A stretch of DNA of 64,000 nucleotides from Marimicrobium sp913061115 (GTDB lineage: Bacteria; Pseudomonadota; Gammaproteobacteria; Pseudomonadales; Halieaceae): assembly GCF_047729875.1 (NCBI RefSeq), contig NZ_CP159826.1, forward strand, positions 2,542,001 through 2,606,000, in the 5' to 3' direction. Each line of letters opens with the position of its first letter. Position 1 is the first letter of the stretch. The notes beneath the pieces are model-generated. The model was given only the letters and a program-made list of their open reading frames with translations. It had not been told where the DNA came from and did not search any database. Below, piece after piece: positions 54,342 through 63,222 of the stretch. The translations under genes and the position numbers were made by a program.

Positions 54342-55538
54342 TTGACCTCTAAAGAAGAAATAAAAGATAAGAACTTTTTAACCTATCTCCTTGTCGTACT
54401 GTTCATTATACCTTTGTCGGGAATGGGAACTGATATTTATGTGCCCTCTTTGCCTGCTATTAGTCATGCTTTTCATATTTCGACTACATTAGCGCAAACC
54501 AGTGTTGCCATTTACATATTGGGCTATGGAGTGGGGCAGTTAATTGTAGGCCCCATATCAGATCACTATGGCAGGAAGCCAATTGTCATCATTGGCTTCT
54601 TACTGTACATCAGCTTGATCCTTGTCTTCTTATTTTTTCCTACTGTCAGGTCTTTAATGGTGTCGCGGTTTTGTCAGGGGCTAGTTCTTGCTGCTGCAAT
54701 TGTGCCGTGTAGATCAATTTTGAGTGACGTCGCAACGGGGGAGCTATACAAGAAGCTGGTAAACTACATGACAATAAGTTGGTCTTTCGGCGTGGTTTTT
54801 TCGCCGGTTATTGGAGGCTACTTACAGCATTATTTTGGATGGGAATATAATTTCTATTTTTTGCTTGCCTATAGTTCAACTGGGCTTTTTGCTTTCGTTT
54901 TTCTCTATAAAGAAACACATTTTCCACAAGCTGCGTTTAGCATTAAAGTCGCCGCTAGAAACTATTTTAGTTTATTGACAGATATACAGTTTGTTAGCAG
55001 CATTTTTCTATTAGGTTTGCTTAGTTCATTAATTATTCTATTTAATATAGTTGCTCCATTTTTAGTTCAAGTTCAACTTAATTTGAGTTCCATAGATTAT
55101 GGAAATTTGGCATTTCTAATAGGCATCGCATGGCTATTTGGAAATATCGTAAGCCGTATCTTCATAGCTAAGCCCGTTAGGATCAGGATGAAATATTCAA
55201 TCCTAGGCTTATTGCTGTCTGCAATTTTTATGGTGTTTATAAGTCAGACAATGCCGTTAAGTCTTCTCTCACTCGGGCTTGGAACATGGTCCATCGTCTT
55301 TTTTGGCGGATTTATTTTCCCTATTTTTGTCGGCTATAACTTGGCGCGCTATCGCAACATGGCCTCAACATCTAACGCACTTTTGTTCTCTGGTATTTGG
55401 GTGGTGTGCAGTGCAACTACATCGTTAGCTTCTAATTTCGAGGATGTTAACCAAATACCGTTATCATTTGCGCTATTGGCTAGCACTATTACCGTCGCTG
55501 TTGTTTATCGGTTGTTTTTAAGGGCAAAGGTAGCTTGA
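54342..55538 (+). CDS. Bcr/CflA-type MFS multidrug exporter, AT-rich
   Basis: 398 residues from TTG 54342. Twelve hydrophobic segments are visible. The N-terminal GTDIYVPSLPAISHAF and GYGVGQLIVGPISDHYGRKPIVI are the Bcr/CflA subgroup signatures (drug-H+ antiport, chloramphenicol/bicyclomycin and related exporters). The sequence is conspicuously AT-rich, with many TTT/TTA/ATT codons, unlike every neighbouring gene, which points to recent transfer. Upstream and downstream hold only debris. The ribosome site is weak. Confidence 0.9.
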   Translation: MTSKEEIKDKNFLTYLLVVLFIIPLSGMGTDIYVPSLPAISHAFHISTTLAQTSVAIYILGYGVGQLIVGPISDHYGRKPIVIIGFLLYISLILVFLFFPTVRSLMVSRFCQGLVLAAAIVPCRSILSDVATGELYKKLVNYMTISWSFGVVFSPVIGGYLQHYFGWEYNFYFLLAYSSTGLFAFVFLYKETHFPQAAFSIKVAARNYFSLLTDIQFVSSIFLLGLLSSLIILFNIVAPFLVQVQLNLSSIDYGNLAFLIGIAWLFGNIVSRIFIAKPVRIRMKYSILGLLLSAIFMVFISQTMPLSLLSLGLGTWSIVFFGGFIFPIFVGYNLARYRNMASTSNALLFSGIWVVCSATTSLASNFEDVNQIPLSFALLASTITVAVVYRLFLRAKVA

Positions 55539-56112
55539 TATCTTTGGCCACAATAGTGGCGCTGACTAGCGAGCCGTATAACCCCGTCAAGCCGCTAGAG
55601 AAGACCACCAATACAGAACCAAGGACGGCGCTGAACATTTGGTCGGCATGGTTTCCTGTGAGTTAGGCCCGCACACCGACCAGGCTCTCGTGTGCCAGAA
55701 CGGGCGTAAGGTTTAACCCGCCTTCTTCTGCAGTGCCATGGCAAAGAGAGTTGGCACAGCCCGCTTGTTCAAACACGGTCGCCTGTATTGCGTCAAACGG
55801 GATACGGGAAGAACATGTCCCGCCATAGCCCCTTTATTTATCCTATACTTGGCGCATAGACCGTTCTGACCCTCAGCTGCATAGTATTATCGGGAATCCC
55901 TCACGTTTACTGCACAGATCAGTCTTAGAGGGGCTTACAGAGCGCCCTAGAGCGTGTATTCTAGGGTTCAATATCAATGCTGGATGACCCTGGGACGGGA
56001 TTAATCAAAAGAGATTCAACGTGTACCCAAACTGTCACCAACTTACTGAAAACTTTATATAAATCAACAGATACTTAATGTTGATCCAACAGTTGAAGTC
56101 CTGAGAGAAAAT
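55539..56112. other. Gene-poor right flank of the AT-rich insert
   Basis: 574 bases without an intact gene. A minus-strand fragment of a cytochrome-c-like protein lies at 55663-55836. The rest shows no coding signal. The J-domain gene begins with a GTG at 56113. Confidence 0.5.
55663..55836 (-). pseudogene. Cytochrome c-like domain fragment
   Basis: On the minus strand an open frame without a usable start reads FDAIQATVFEQAGCANSLCH, then GGLNLTPVLAHESLVGVRA and a TAA at 55665-55663. The pattern (I-x-x-x-x-F, a C-x4-CH haem site, GGL-x-L, LV-G-V) is that of cytochrome-c-like domains in large secreted haem proteins. Only ~46 recognisable residues remain. Probably a gene truncated by the insertion events around the transporter. 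Confidence 0.45.
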
Positions 56113-56826
56113 GTGCCCCGATTAATATTGCTGCTAGCAATTATTGCCGTTGTCTACATCCTTCTGCGGCGAGCGCAAGCCATGCCTCCGCACAAGCGCC
56201 GTGCTGAATACATCAAGCTGGGGCTGGGAATCGCCCTAGTGACAACACTATTTCTCGCGGCAACCGGCCGCATGAACTGGATCGGCGCCGCGTTCGCCGG
56301 CCTGCTGGTCGTCGCGCGTCAGGGATTACCGCTAATTTCACGTCTGTTTCCAATGCTCGCGCATCTGCGCAATAAGGGTGCTCCTGCGGCCAGTCAAAAA
56401 TCGACCGTTGAGACCGCCCTACTGCGTATGGATATGGATCACGATAGTGGCGCATTGCAGGGCGAAATTCTCCAAGGAGCCTTTAAAGGTTGGCGCCTGA
56501 CAAACATGGATCGGCAACAGCTTGAGCAATTTTTCGCTTACTGTGGCAGTGAGGACGCAGACTCACTCCAATTGCTGGACAGCTATTTACAACAGCATTT
56601 TCCGGGCGAAAATTTTTCTGCAGGACAACAACAGTCGGCCCCGGGAGGTAGCAGCGCCATGGGGCGCAGCGAAGCACTGGCCATGCTGGGTCTGAATGAT
56701 GATGCGACCAACGAAGATATTATCACTGCACACCGTAAACTCATCCAAAAACTGCATCCTGACCGTGGTGGCAATGACTACCTAGCAGCACAAATCAACC
56801 AGGCCAAAGACCTGCTTCTTGGATGA
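56113..56826 (+). CDS. Membrane-anchored J-domain protein (TIM14-like)
   Basis: 237 residues from GTG 56113 (the ATG two bases upstream is out of frame and closes after four codons). An N-terminal transmembrane helix (RLILLLAIIAVVYILLRR) and a second hydrophobic stretch (residues ~38-70) precede VETALLRMDMDHDSGALQGE, a conserved segment of this family, and a C-terminal J domain with LHPDRGGNDYLAAQINQAKD (HPD at 215-217). The J domain lies at the C-terminus, as in TIM14/DnaJC15. It would recruit Hsp70 to the inner membrane. Usual partner: the VWA protein at 53192. Confidence 0.88.
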   Translation: MPRLILLLAIIAVVYILLRRAQAMPPHKRRAEYIKLGLGIALVTTLFLAATGRMNWIGAAFAGLLVVARQGLPLISRLFPMLAHLRNKGAPAASQKSTVETALLRMDMDHDSGALQGEILQGAFKGWRLTNMDRQQLEQFFAYCGSEDADSLQLLDSYLQQHFPGENFSAGQQQSAPGGSSAMGRSEALAMLGLNDDATNEDIITAHRKLIQKLHPDRGGNDYLAAQINQAKDLLLG

Positions 56827-56897
56827 CGCCAAAACTAGCAACATTCCTGTCAAATGCTTACACTAGCGCGCGGATTTTTTGAGGACAGACCACTGCC

Positions 56898-57206
56898 ATG
56901 ACTGACATATTTGTTGTTCGGAACCAACTCGGGCACTACTGGGGGAAATCCAAAGCGTGGGTGGACGGATCAGTTCCTCGCTTGGTGATGCGCACCCAGC
57001 ATGAAGACGACGCCATTAATACGCTGTTTGAGCTCAGCTCCAAGGATGTGGAGTTGCGCGGTGAAGTCATTGCGTCAGTGCTAACCGAACGCGGCGACCC
57101 GGTTATTGAGCCTAGCCAGATACCACTGCTAGAGGATCCTGAATTAGAGGATGAGCACACAAATCCAGAGTGTCAGGATGAAACCCAGGCTTCAATAAAC
57201 GCCTAA
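56898..57206 (+). CDS. Hypothetical protein
   Basis: 102 residues, ATG 56898. Soluble and acidic: MTDIFVVRNQLGHYWGKSKA, then a middle part with DDAINTLFELSSKDVELRGEV and an Asp/Glu-rich tail (LLEDPELEDEHTNPEC). I do not recognise the family, but codon use matches its neighbours and it sits 71 bases after the J-domain gene on the same strand, so it is likely real. Confidence 0.6.
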   Translation: MTDIFVVRNQLGHYWGKSKAWVDGSVPRLVMRTQHEDDAINTLFELSSKDVELRGEVIASVLTERGDPVIEPSQIPLLEDPELEDEHTNPECQDETQASINA

Positions 57207-57556
57207 AAAGTGCCTACGGTAGCGGTATCGGTATCGGTATCGGTATCGGCTAACACTAATGCCTGGCTATTACGTTGTCATGCCGATTGCTATACAGCAA
57301 TTTCACGCATTGACATCCTCCCGTTCAACTAACGCGACGCTCCACATGGACCCGCTCGTTGGCGACTTTCCGTCGCAATAGCGGAACCTACTCAATGACT
57401 GGGGCTCACGCATAGGCCTCAATGTCATCTTCGGTGCTCGAGTTACCTGGCAACCGTTCCCCGTGCGATACCAGACTATTTTTTTAACGCATACCAATGA
57501 ACAGTGCAGGCAAGAGAGTGCTACGATAACACTGCTAATTAACCGCAGGATACAAA
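57207..57556. other. Intergenic region before the putP-like gene
   Basis: 350 bases. Holds a hexamer repeat (57217-57250) and, at 57308-57320, TTGACATCCTCCC, a motif that I associate with ends of IS200/IS605-type elements; no transposase is present. No tRNA or riboswitch recognised. Confidence 0.4.
57217..57250. repeat. Hexanucleotide tandem repeat
   Basis: Five consecutive units of CGGTAT (the first is CGGTAG) followed by CGGC, between a hypothetical gene and the putP-like gene. It lies outside coding sequence. Confidence 0.95.
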
Positions 57557-59050
57557 ATGCAGTCCGGTGCCTATCTCTCTCTTACCGTTTACTTTATCGC
57601 CATGTTTTCTATCGGCATTTACGCTTACTCTGCGACAAAAGGAGACCTGACTGGTTTCATGCTCGGTGGGCGTAATTTAAACCCAGCGGTGACCGCATTA
57701 TCAGCGGGAGCGTCAGACATGAGCGGTTGGATGTTACTCGGTTTACCCGGAGCAATGTATATTTCAGGGCTCAGTAGTGCATGGATAGCATTGGGGCTGA
57801 CGCTCGGCGCCTACCTGAACTATTTACTGGTTGCGCCAAGACTGCGTGTGTTTACCGAGCTACTCGACGATGCTGTAACGATTCCAGAATACTTTGAGCG
57901 CCGATTTGATGACAGGGGTCATCTGATTAGAATATTAAGCTCTGTCGTTATCATTATTTTCTTCGCCATATATACGACCTCGGGCGTCGTCGCTGGCGGA
58001 AAATTATTCGAGTCATCATTCGGCTTAAACTACGAACTAGGACTTTTCATCACCGCTGGTGTCGTCGTAGCCTATTCTACATTTGGCGGCTTCCTCGCGG
58101 TCAGTACGACTGATTTTGTACAAGGCTGCATCATGTTTTTGGCCTTGATTTTGGTTCCCATTGTCACCCTAAACCAGATAGGCAGTGTGGCGCAGACACA
58201 GCACTATCTAATGGAACTAAGCCCTGCGATGCTGACTCTCGGCGGAGGCTCTCTATTGGGAATACTTTCTGCCGCTAGCTGGGGCTTGGGGTACTTTGGG
58301 CAGCCCCATATTATTGTTCGTTTTATGGCAATACGGTCTGTTCGAGAGATAAAAATTGCCCGACGCATTGGTATGAGCTGGATGATTATTTCTTTGACGG
58401 GAGCGATCGCCGTTGGGCTGGTCGGTGCAGCCTATATTAAATCCATCGGCGGAAATCTTAGTGACCCGGAAACCATATTTATATTCTTATCCAATACTTT
58501 ATTTGATCCCCTCGTCAGTGGTTTTTTATTAGCTGCGATTCTAGCAGCAATTATGAGCACCATTTCGTCCCAACTGTTAGTCACATCCTGTTCTCTCACT
58601 GAAGACATCTACCACACATTCTTACGCAAAAAAGCCAATGACACTGAGTTAGTACTCGTCGGCCGCCTTTCTATTGTTGCAGTTGCTTTGCTAGCAATAT
58701 TTTTAGCGCATAATCGAGACAGCAGTATTTTATCCTTAGTCAGCAACGCATGGGCCGGATTCGGCGCAGCATTTGGCCCCGTGGTGTTATTGAGTCTGTT
58801 CTGGGCAAGAATGACTAGGCAGGGCGCATTGGCTGGAATCGTAGTGGGCGCCAGTGCAGTCCTGTTTTGGATCTACGGTGATTTCACTATCAACAATCAA
58901 ACACCCAGTGATTACATCTATGAAATAGTGCCTGGATTTTTCGCCGGGGTTATCGCTATTGTTACCGTCAGCTTGTTAACCAAGTCCGAACACGACACGA
59001 CCAGTGCGTTTAGTGATATGAAGAATGAGGTGGCTCATAGGCTGAGCTAG
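57557..59050 (+). CDS. putP: Sodium/proline symporter PutP-like (SSS family)
   Basis: 497 residues, ATG 57557. Thirteen hydrophobic segments and the PutP signatures: FMLGGRNLNPAVTALSAGASDMSGWMLLGLPG (Asp and Ser of the sodium/proline site), DDAVTIPEYFERRF, GGLAVSTTDFVQG-type segment (GFLAVSTTDFVQG), and WGLGYFGQPHIIVRFMAI. The length is that of E. coli PutP. It imports proline with Na+, as carbon source or osmoprotectant. No putA nearby, so the gene symbol is by similarity only. Confidence 0.9.
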   Translation: MQSGAYLSLTVYFIAMFSIGIYAYSATKGDLTGFMLGGRNLNPAVTALSAGASDMSGWMLLGLPGAMYISGLSSAWIALGLTLGAYLNYLLVAPRLRVFTELLDDAVTIPEYFERRFDDRGHLIRILSSVVIIIFFAIYTTSGVVAGGKLFESSFGLNYELGLFITAGVVVAYSTFGGFLAVSTTDFVQGCIMFLALILVPIVTLNQIGSVAQTQHYLMELSPAMLTLGGGSLLGILSAASWGLGYFGQPHIIVRFMAIRSVREIKIARRIGMSWMIISLTGAIAVGLVGAAYIKSIGGNLSDPETIFIFLSNTLFDPLVSGFLLAAILAAIMSTISSQLLVTSCSLTEDIYHTFLRKKANDTELVLVGRLSIVAVALLAIFLAHNRDSSILSLVSNAWAGFGAAFGPVVLLSLFWARMTRQGALAGIVVGASAVLFWIYGDFTINNQTPSDYIYEIVPGFFAGVIAIVTVSLLTKSEHDTTSAFSDMKNEVAHRLS

Positions 59051-59203
59051 AGAGTGCTGCCGCCGCGCGATTGATTCTCAATCAATTGAGGTTCGAGACT
59101 ATTTAGGGAACGATCCACGACTGTGCGTGTCCCATGAATACCTCTTACACTGAAGTCTACGCCACGCGGATGGCTACTCGAGCCTGCCAAACGAGGAGAT
59201 ACA

Positions 59204-61396
59204 ATGCGACTACTTGCTATTGTTACTCTGGCATGCCTGGCAGGGTGCAGTCACCCGCTGGAGATAGCCGGAGAAGGCGATATAGTGTCTGCCAGTGGGG
59301 AGCGCGGCTGTAGTCTGGAAGAATACAATTCTGGCGCACCCACTTGCTCGGAAAATTATATCAGCGGTGCATATGACGAGATCTACCAAGCCCTGCCGCG
59401 TCCGGGATGGGAGTTCGAAGGCTGGGGAAACTGTCAGCACGCAAATCCGCAAACACAGTATTGCGGTTTTTCAGTACCTGCAAAGACTGTGCAAGATTTT
59501 TGGGGTAATACCGTGCCGCCTCTGGTCGCATACTTCACCAAATTTTCCGCAGCTGTTCCGCCGATTACAGATCTGTATGATGCGACGACGAATTTGGAGC
59601 CCGCTCAGCAGATATCCACCGCATCCGCCTTGATTACCCGCTTTGCCGACCGGGCGCGCGACAGGCATGCGCGTGAAGATGAATTTCAGAGCTATGACCA
59701 CTATCTGTCGTTCTACTGGGAGCATCGCACGGCAGCTGTCGAGATTGTTGACACCATTGGCCGAGGAGGAAATACGATCACCTTCAATGTCACCACGCAG
59801 TGGAAGCTGAGTCCTAACGAGGCAGAACTGCGCTTTTTCTATCGCGGCATCAACACTGTGGCGGAGTACCATAACAATGGGGTCATGACTCGAATTGATG
59901 ACACTCATTATACTCGTAACGTTTCTTACAATAGTAAAACGAACGCGCCACTTCAGATCGGAGATCGGCTCGAGTTCGAATTGAGCCAGTTTTTAGAGGG
60001 CGTGCCCAACGGGCGCAACAACTATTATGGGACGACCTACTTATACATTGTAGGACAAGGGATCGTGCCTTGGGAGACCCGCGGCATATTCGGTGATTTT
60101 TCTACAGAACGGGAAGATTCCTTCCCAATATCTGCAACGGGTTGGCTAGGCGGTGAGACCACCCTGCCCTACGAGTATTCCAATGAGCCGGATAATCACT
60201 TCCTGCAGATGGCGACCAACCTGTCCAGCATCAACGGCCAGAATTTCGTTCTGGGGCGCAGGGTACACCACACCGACTTCGAGGATGGCGGGCACAATGA
60301 ATCTCCGCAAAATCCGCCCTTCGACGCGCTGGCAGGACTGCTTGGTAATCACTATGTAAACCACTCCTGCGTCTCCTGCCACACGCGCAACGGTCGCGCG
60401 CTGCCGCCTGCGGTGGGTCAGCCACTGAAGCGTTATCTCGTCAAGGTCGGAGACGCGAACGGCAACCCCGACCCACTGATCGGCGCGGTACTCCAGCCGG
60501 AGTCCAGCATGGGTAATCCCGAGGCGGGGGTAACACTGGGGCCGTGGCAAGAAAGTAACGGTCTGCGTCGCCCCAGTTTCGTATTCTCTGGTGTGCAACC
60601 AGAGTATTTTTCAGCGCGTATTGCTCCGCAACTGGTGGGACTGGGCCTGCTTGAAGCGATTAAAGAGGACGATATCAAGGCGCTGGCGGATCCTAATGAT
60701 CTGAATGGAGACGGTATTTCCGGGCGCATCAGCCGTATCAGTGATCCCGAAAGTGGGCACACCCGCCTCGGACGCTATGGGTGGAGGGCTGAACAGGCAA
60801 CGGTTCGGCATCAGGTCGCATCCGCCCTGAACACCGATCTTGGCGTGATGACCTCAACGTTTTCAAATCCAGACTGCGGTCAGGCGCAGACCGATTGTGG
60901 TGCCTCTGGTACTGAGTTGCCCGACGAGCACCTGGACACGCTGACGGACTACATCTCTCTACTGGGCATGCGAGCCAGACGGGGCTTGGACGAGCCCGTC
61001 GCATTGCGCGGTGAGGCACTGTTTGATGCCGCGGGTTGTCTCAACTGTCATGTCAATACGTTTGATACCACTGCGCATCACCCTCACGCCGAACTGCGTA
61101 ACCAGACCATTCACCCTTACACTGATTTACTACTGCATGATATGGGTCCGGGCCTGGCCTCGACCCTGGACGAGATCCATGCCAGCGGTCGCGAATGGCG
61201 CACCGCGCCCCTGTGGGGTATTGGTCTTACCGCGGATGTAAGTGGGGGCGAGGCCTATCTACACGATGGGCGAGCCCGTACTCTCGACGAGGCCATCCTT
61301 TGGCATGGTGGCGAGGCTGAGGTATCGAAGCAAGCTTATGTAGCACTCACTGCTGCAGAGCGGTTAGCCCTCGTTACTTTTCTCAAGACGTTGTGA
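59204..61396 (+). CDS. Di-haem lipoprotein of the di-haem oxidoreductase (DUF1111-like) family
   Basis: 730 residues, ATG 59204 after GAGGAGATACA. The lipoprotein signal ends in LAGC (Cys15). Residues ~20-95 form a cysteine-containing module (GEGDIVSASGERGC, PRPGWEFEGWGNC) that I have seen attached to other exported proteins in marine gammaproteobacteria. A ~200-residue middle domain of unknown type follows (SFYWEHRTAAVEIVD, ELRFFYRGINTVAEYHNNG). The C-terminal half is the di-haem oxidoreductase fold with CVSCH at 389-393 and CLNCH at 612-616 and APLWGIGLTADVSGGEAYLHDGRARTLDEAILWHGGEA at the end. Exported, membrane-anchored; substrate unknown. Confidence 0.88.
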   Translation: MRLLAIVTLACLAGCSHPLEIAGEGDIVSASGERGCSLEEYNSGAPTCSENYISGAYDEIYQALPRPGWEFEGWGNCQHANPQTQYCGFSVPAKTVQDFWGNTVPPLVAYFTKFSAAVPPITDLYDATTNLEPAQQISTASALITRFADRARDRHAREDEFQSYDHYLSFYWEHRTAAVEIVDTIGRGGNTITFNVTTQWKLSPNEAELRFFYRGINTVAEYHNNGVMTRIDDTHYTRNVSYNSKTNAPLQIGDRLEFELSQFLEGVPNGRNNYYGTTYLYIVGQGIVPWETRGIFGDFSTEREDSFPISATGWLGGETTLPYEYSNEPDNHFLQMATNLSSINGQNFVLGRRVHHTDFEDGGHNESPQNPPFDALAGLLGNHYVNHSCVSCHTRNGRALPPAVGQPLKRYLVKVGDANGNPDPLIGAVLQPESSMGNPEAGVTLGPWQESNGLRRPSFVFSGVQPEYFSARIAPQLVGLGLLEAIKEDDIKALADPNDLNGDGISGRISRISDPESGHTRLGRYGWRAEQATVRHQVASALNTDLGVMTSTFSNPDCGQAQTDCGASGTELPDEHLDTLTDYISLLGMRARRGLDEPVALRGEALFDAAGCLNCHVNTFDTTAHHPHAELRNQTIHPYTDLLLHDMGPGLASTLDEIHASGREWRTAPLWGIGLTADVSGGEAYLHDGRARTLDEAILWHGGEAEVSKQAYVALTAAERLALVTFLKTL

Positions 61397-61504
61397 GACG
61401 GTTGCCGCGCTGCGGGCGCAATGAGCCCGCTACAGGCGGACCCGCCACTGCCATCGCCATACTTTATTGCGTATACTGGCGGCTGATTCTAAATCTGGAG
61501 CTCT

Positions 61505-61849
61505 ATGCTCGATATTCGCACACCTCTGCTACTGATATTCCTGAGTTTGCTCTGTGCTTGTTCCGGCGACAGTGAACCCATGCGCCAGCTGTCTGGACCC
61601 ACCACCCCCACCGATGCCCGCGTGGCAGAGCTGTACAATCGCTCTTGCCGCAGTTGTCACGCGCAGGGCGCAGGATGGGCGCCAAGGACTGGCGACCTGC
61701 AGGCCTGGGCCCCGCGTCTGCAAAAGGGTGCTCCCGTGCTACTGGAACACACCATCGACGGCTTTAAGGGCATGCCTCCTATGGGCATGTGTTTCGATTG
61801 TAATGAAGAGGATTTCACTAAACTGATATCCTTCATGAGCGGCGGTTAG
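61505..61849 (+). CDS. Small cytochrome c5-like lipoprotein
   Basis: 114 residues, ATG 61505 with GGAG close by. The lipobox is L-C-A-C with lipidated Cys19. Haem motif CRSCH at 48-52; a later M-P-P-M-G-M-C-F-D-C stretch gives the axial methionine and a likely disulfide, as in cytochrome c5. An electron carrier at the outer or inner membrane facing the periplasm. The FAD enzyme gene begins three bases after its stop, so the two form an operon and may be redox partners. Confidence 0.9.
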   Translation: MLDIRTPLLLIFLSLLCACSGDSEPMRQLSGPTTPTDARVAELYNRSCRSCHAQGAGWAPRTGDLQAWAPRLQKGAPVLLEHTIDGFKGMPPMGMCFDCNEEDFTKLISFMSGG

Positions 61850-61851
61850 TC

Positions 61852-63222
61852 ATGCCAAACAGGCGTCAGCTACTGAAATATTTCGCGGCCTTAAGCGCGG
61901 CCAGTTTCGGTGGAGGGATGTTAAGCCAATCTGCAGCAGCGCGAGTTATCGGGTGGAAGAACTGGTCAGGATCACAATCCTGTGTTCCCAGCGCGCGCCT
62001 CGCCCCGGCTTCACTGCCTGAACTGCAACAGCTGGTGGCGGAGAGTGTGGGTCCAATTCGGCCGGTTGGCGCTGGGCACTCTTTCTCTCCTCTGGTTCCC
62101 ACCGATGGACAAATTGTGTCCCTCGCCAGGCTCAACGGACTTGTGTCCCATGATCCGGCTCAACTACGGGCGACGTTTCTTGCCGGCACTCAGATGTCAG
62201 CCATGGGCGCACCACTGCATGAAGTAGGTCAGGCATTGATCAACATGCCAGATATTGATGAGCAGGTCATTGCCGGTGCAATCGCAACGGGCACCCACGG
62301 TACCGGCGCCAACATAGGTGGATTGCCGAGCTTTGTCACCGGGCTGGAAATGGTTACTGCTACCGGCGAACTTATACAGTGTGATGCTGACAACAATCCA
62401 GAGGTGTTCCAAGCAGCCCGCTTGTCTCTCGGCGCACTGGGGATTGTCACCAAAATCCAGATGCAAAATACCCAACCCTACCGCTCACGACGCGAGTCAT
62501 GGATCTTGGATTGGGAAGACACCCTTGCCCAAGCAGATCAACTTGCCAACAAGCACCGTAATTTTGAGTTCTATTACATCCCATTCTCCGAGCGTTGCTT
62601 CCTGTCCACTCACGACATCACCGAAGAGGACAAATTTTCTACCTCCGTTAGCGATGGTAATGAGTCCGTGCAGGACCTAAAAATGATTCGCGATTACCTG
62701 TCTTGGTCTGACACCCTGCGCGGCCTGCCCATCAAGGCCATTGCCGCAACAATGGATAGGGAAGTCGTTGTGGAAGCCTCGTGGCTCAACTACGCCAGTG
62801 AACGCAATGTGCGCTTTAATGAAATGGAGTATCACCTTCCCCGAGAACAGGGACTGGCGGCCTTGCGCGAAGTGCGGCAGGTATTGGAACAACACCACAA
62901 GGCGGTGTTCTTCCCGCTTGAGGTACGCTATGTGAAGGGCGATGACGTTTGGCTAAGTCCTTTTTACCAACGCGACAGCATGTCAATTGCCGTGCATCGC
63001 TTCCACTCGGAAGATTACCGACCCTTGTTCAACGCCGTCGAGCCAATCTTTAGAAAATACGGTGGCCGCCCCCACTGGGGCAAGATCAATAGCGTAAAGC
63101 GAGCTCAGTTTGCACAGATGTATCCGCGCTGGGAAGCGTTCGTTGAAGTGCGTCAGCAACTCGATCCTAGCGCTAAATTTCTCAACCCTTATCTGGCATC
63201 CCTCTTTAGCGGAGCGGCATGA
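61852..63222 (+). CDS. Tat-exported FAD-dependent oxidoreductase (aldonolactone oxidase-like)
   Basis: 456 residues, ATG 61852. The Tat signal (NRRQLLKYFAALSAASFGGG) precedes a VAO-type FAD domain: LQQLVAESVGPIRPVGAGHSF, then MPDIDEQVIAGAIATGTHGTG, the FAD-binding segment, and GLEMVTATGELI, SLGALGIVTKIQMQ. The C-terminal cap ends with GGRPHWGKINSVKRAQ and LDPSAKFLNPYLASL, characteristic of D-arabinono-1,4-lactone/alditol oxidases. The histidine used for covalent FAD in some members is replaced around ARL/SPLV. It presumably oxidises a sugar, lactone or alcohol in the periplasm and passes electrons to the cytochrome c encoded just upstream, or to oxygen. Confidence 0.9.
   Translation: MPNRRQLLKYFAALSAASFGGGMLSQSAAARVIGWKNWSGSQSCVPSARLAPASLPELQQLVAESVGPIRPVGAGHSFSPLVPTDGQIVSLARLNGLVSHDPAQLRATFLAGTQMSAMGAPLHEVGQALINMPDIDEQVIAGAIATGTHGTGANIGGLPSFVTGLEMVTATGELIQCDADNNPEVFQAARLSLGALGIVTKIQMQNTQPYRSRRESWILDWEDTLAQADQLANKHRNFEFYYIPFSERCFLSTHDITEEDKFSTSVSDGNESVQDLKMIRDYLSWSDTLRGLPIKAIAATMDREVVVEASWLNYASERNVRFNEMEYHLPREQGLAALREVRQVLEQHHKAVFFPLEVRYVKGDDVWLSPFYQRDSMSIAVHRFHSEDYRPLFNAVEPIFRKYGGRPHWGKINSVKRAQFAQMYPRWEAFVEVRQQLDPSAKFLNPYLASLFSGAA

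Noticed and set aside
57217..57250. CRISPR-like repeat
   Set aside because: Units are contiguous hexamers without spacers; a simple tandem repeat.
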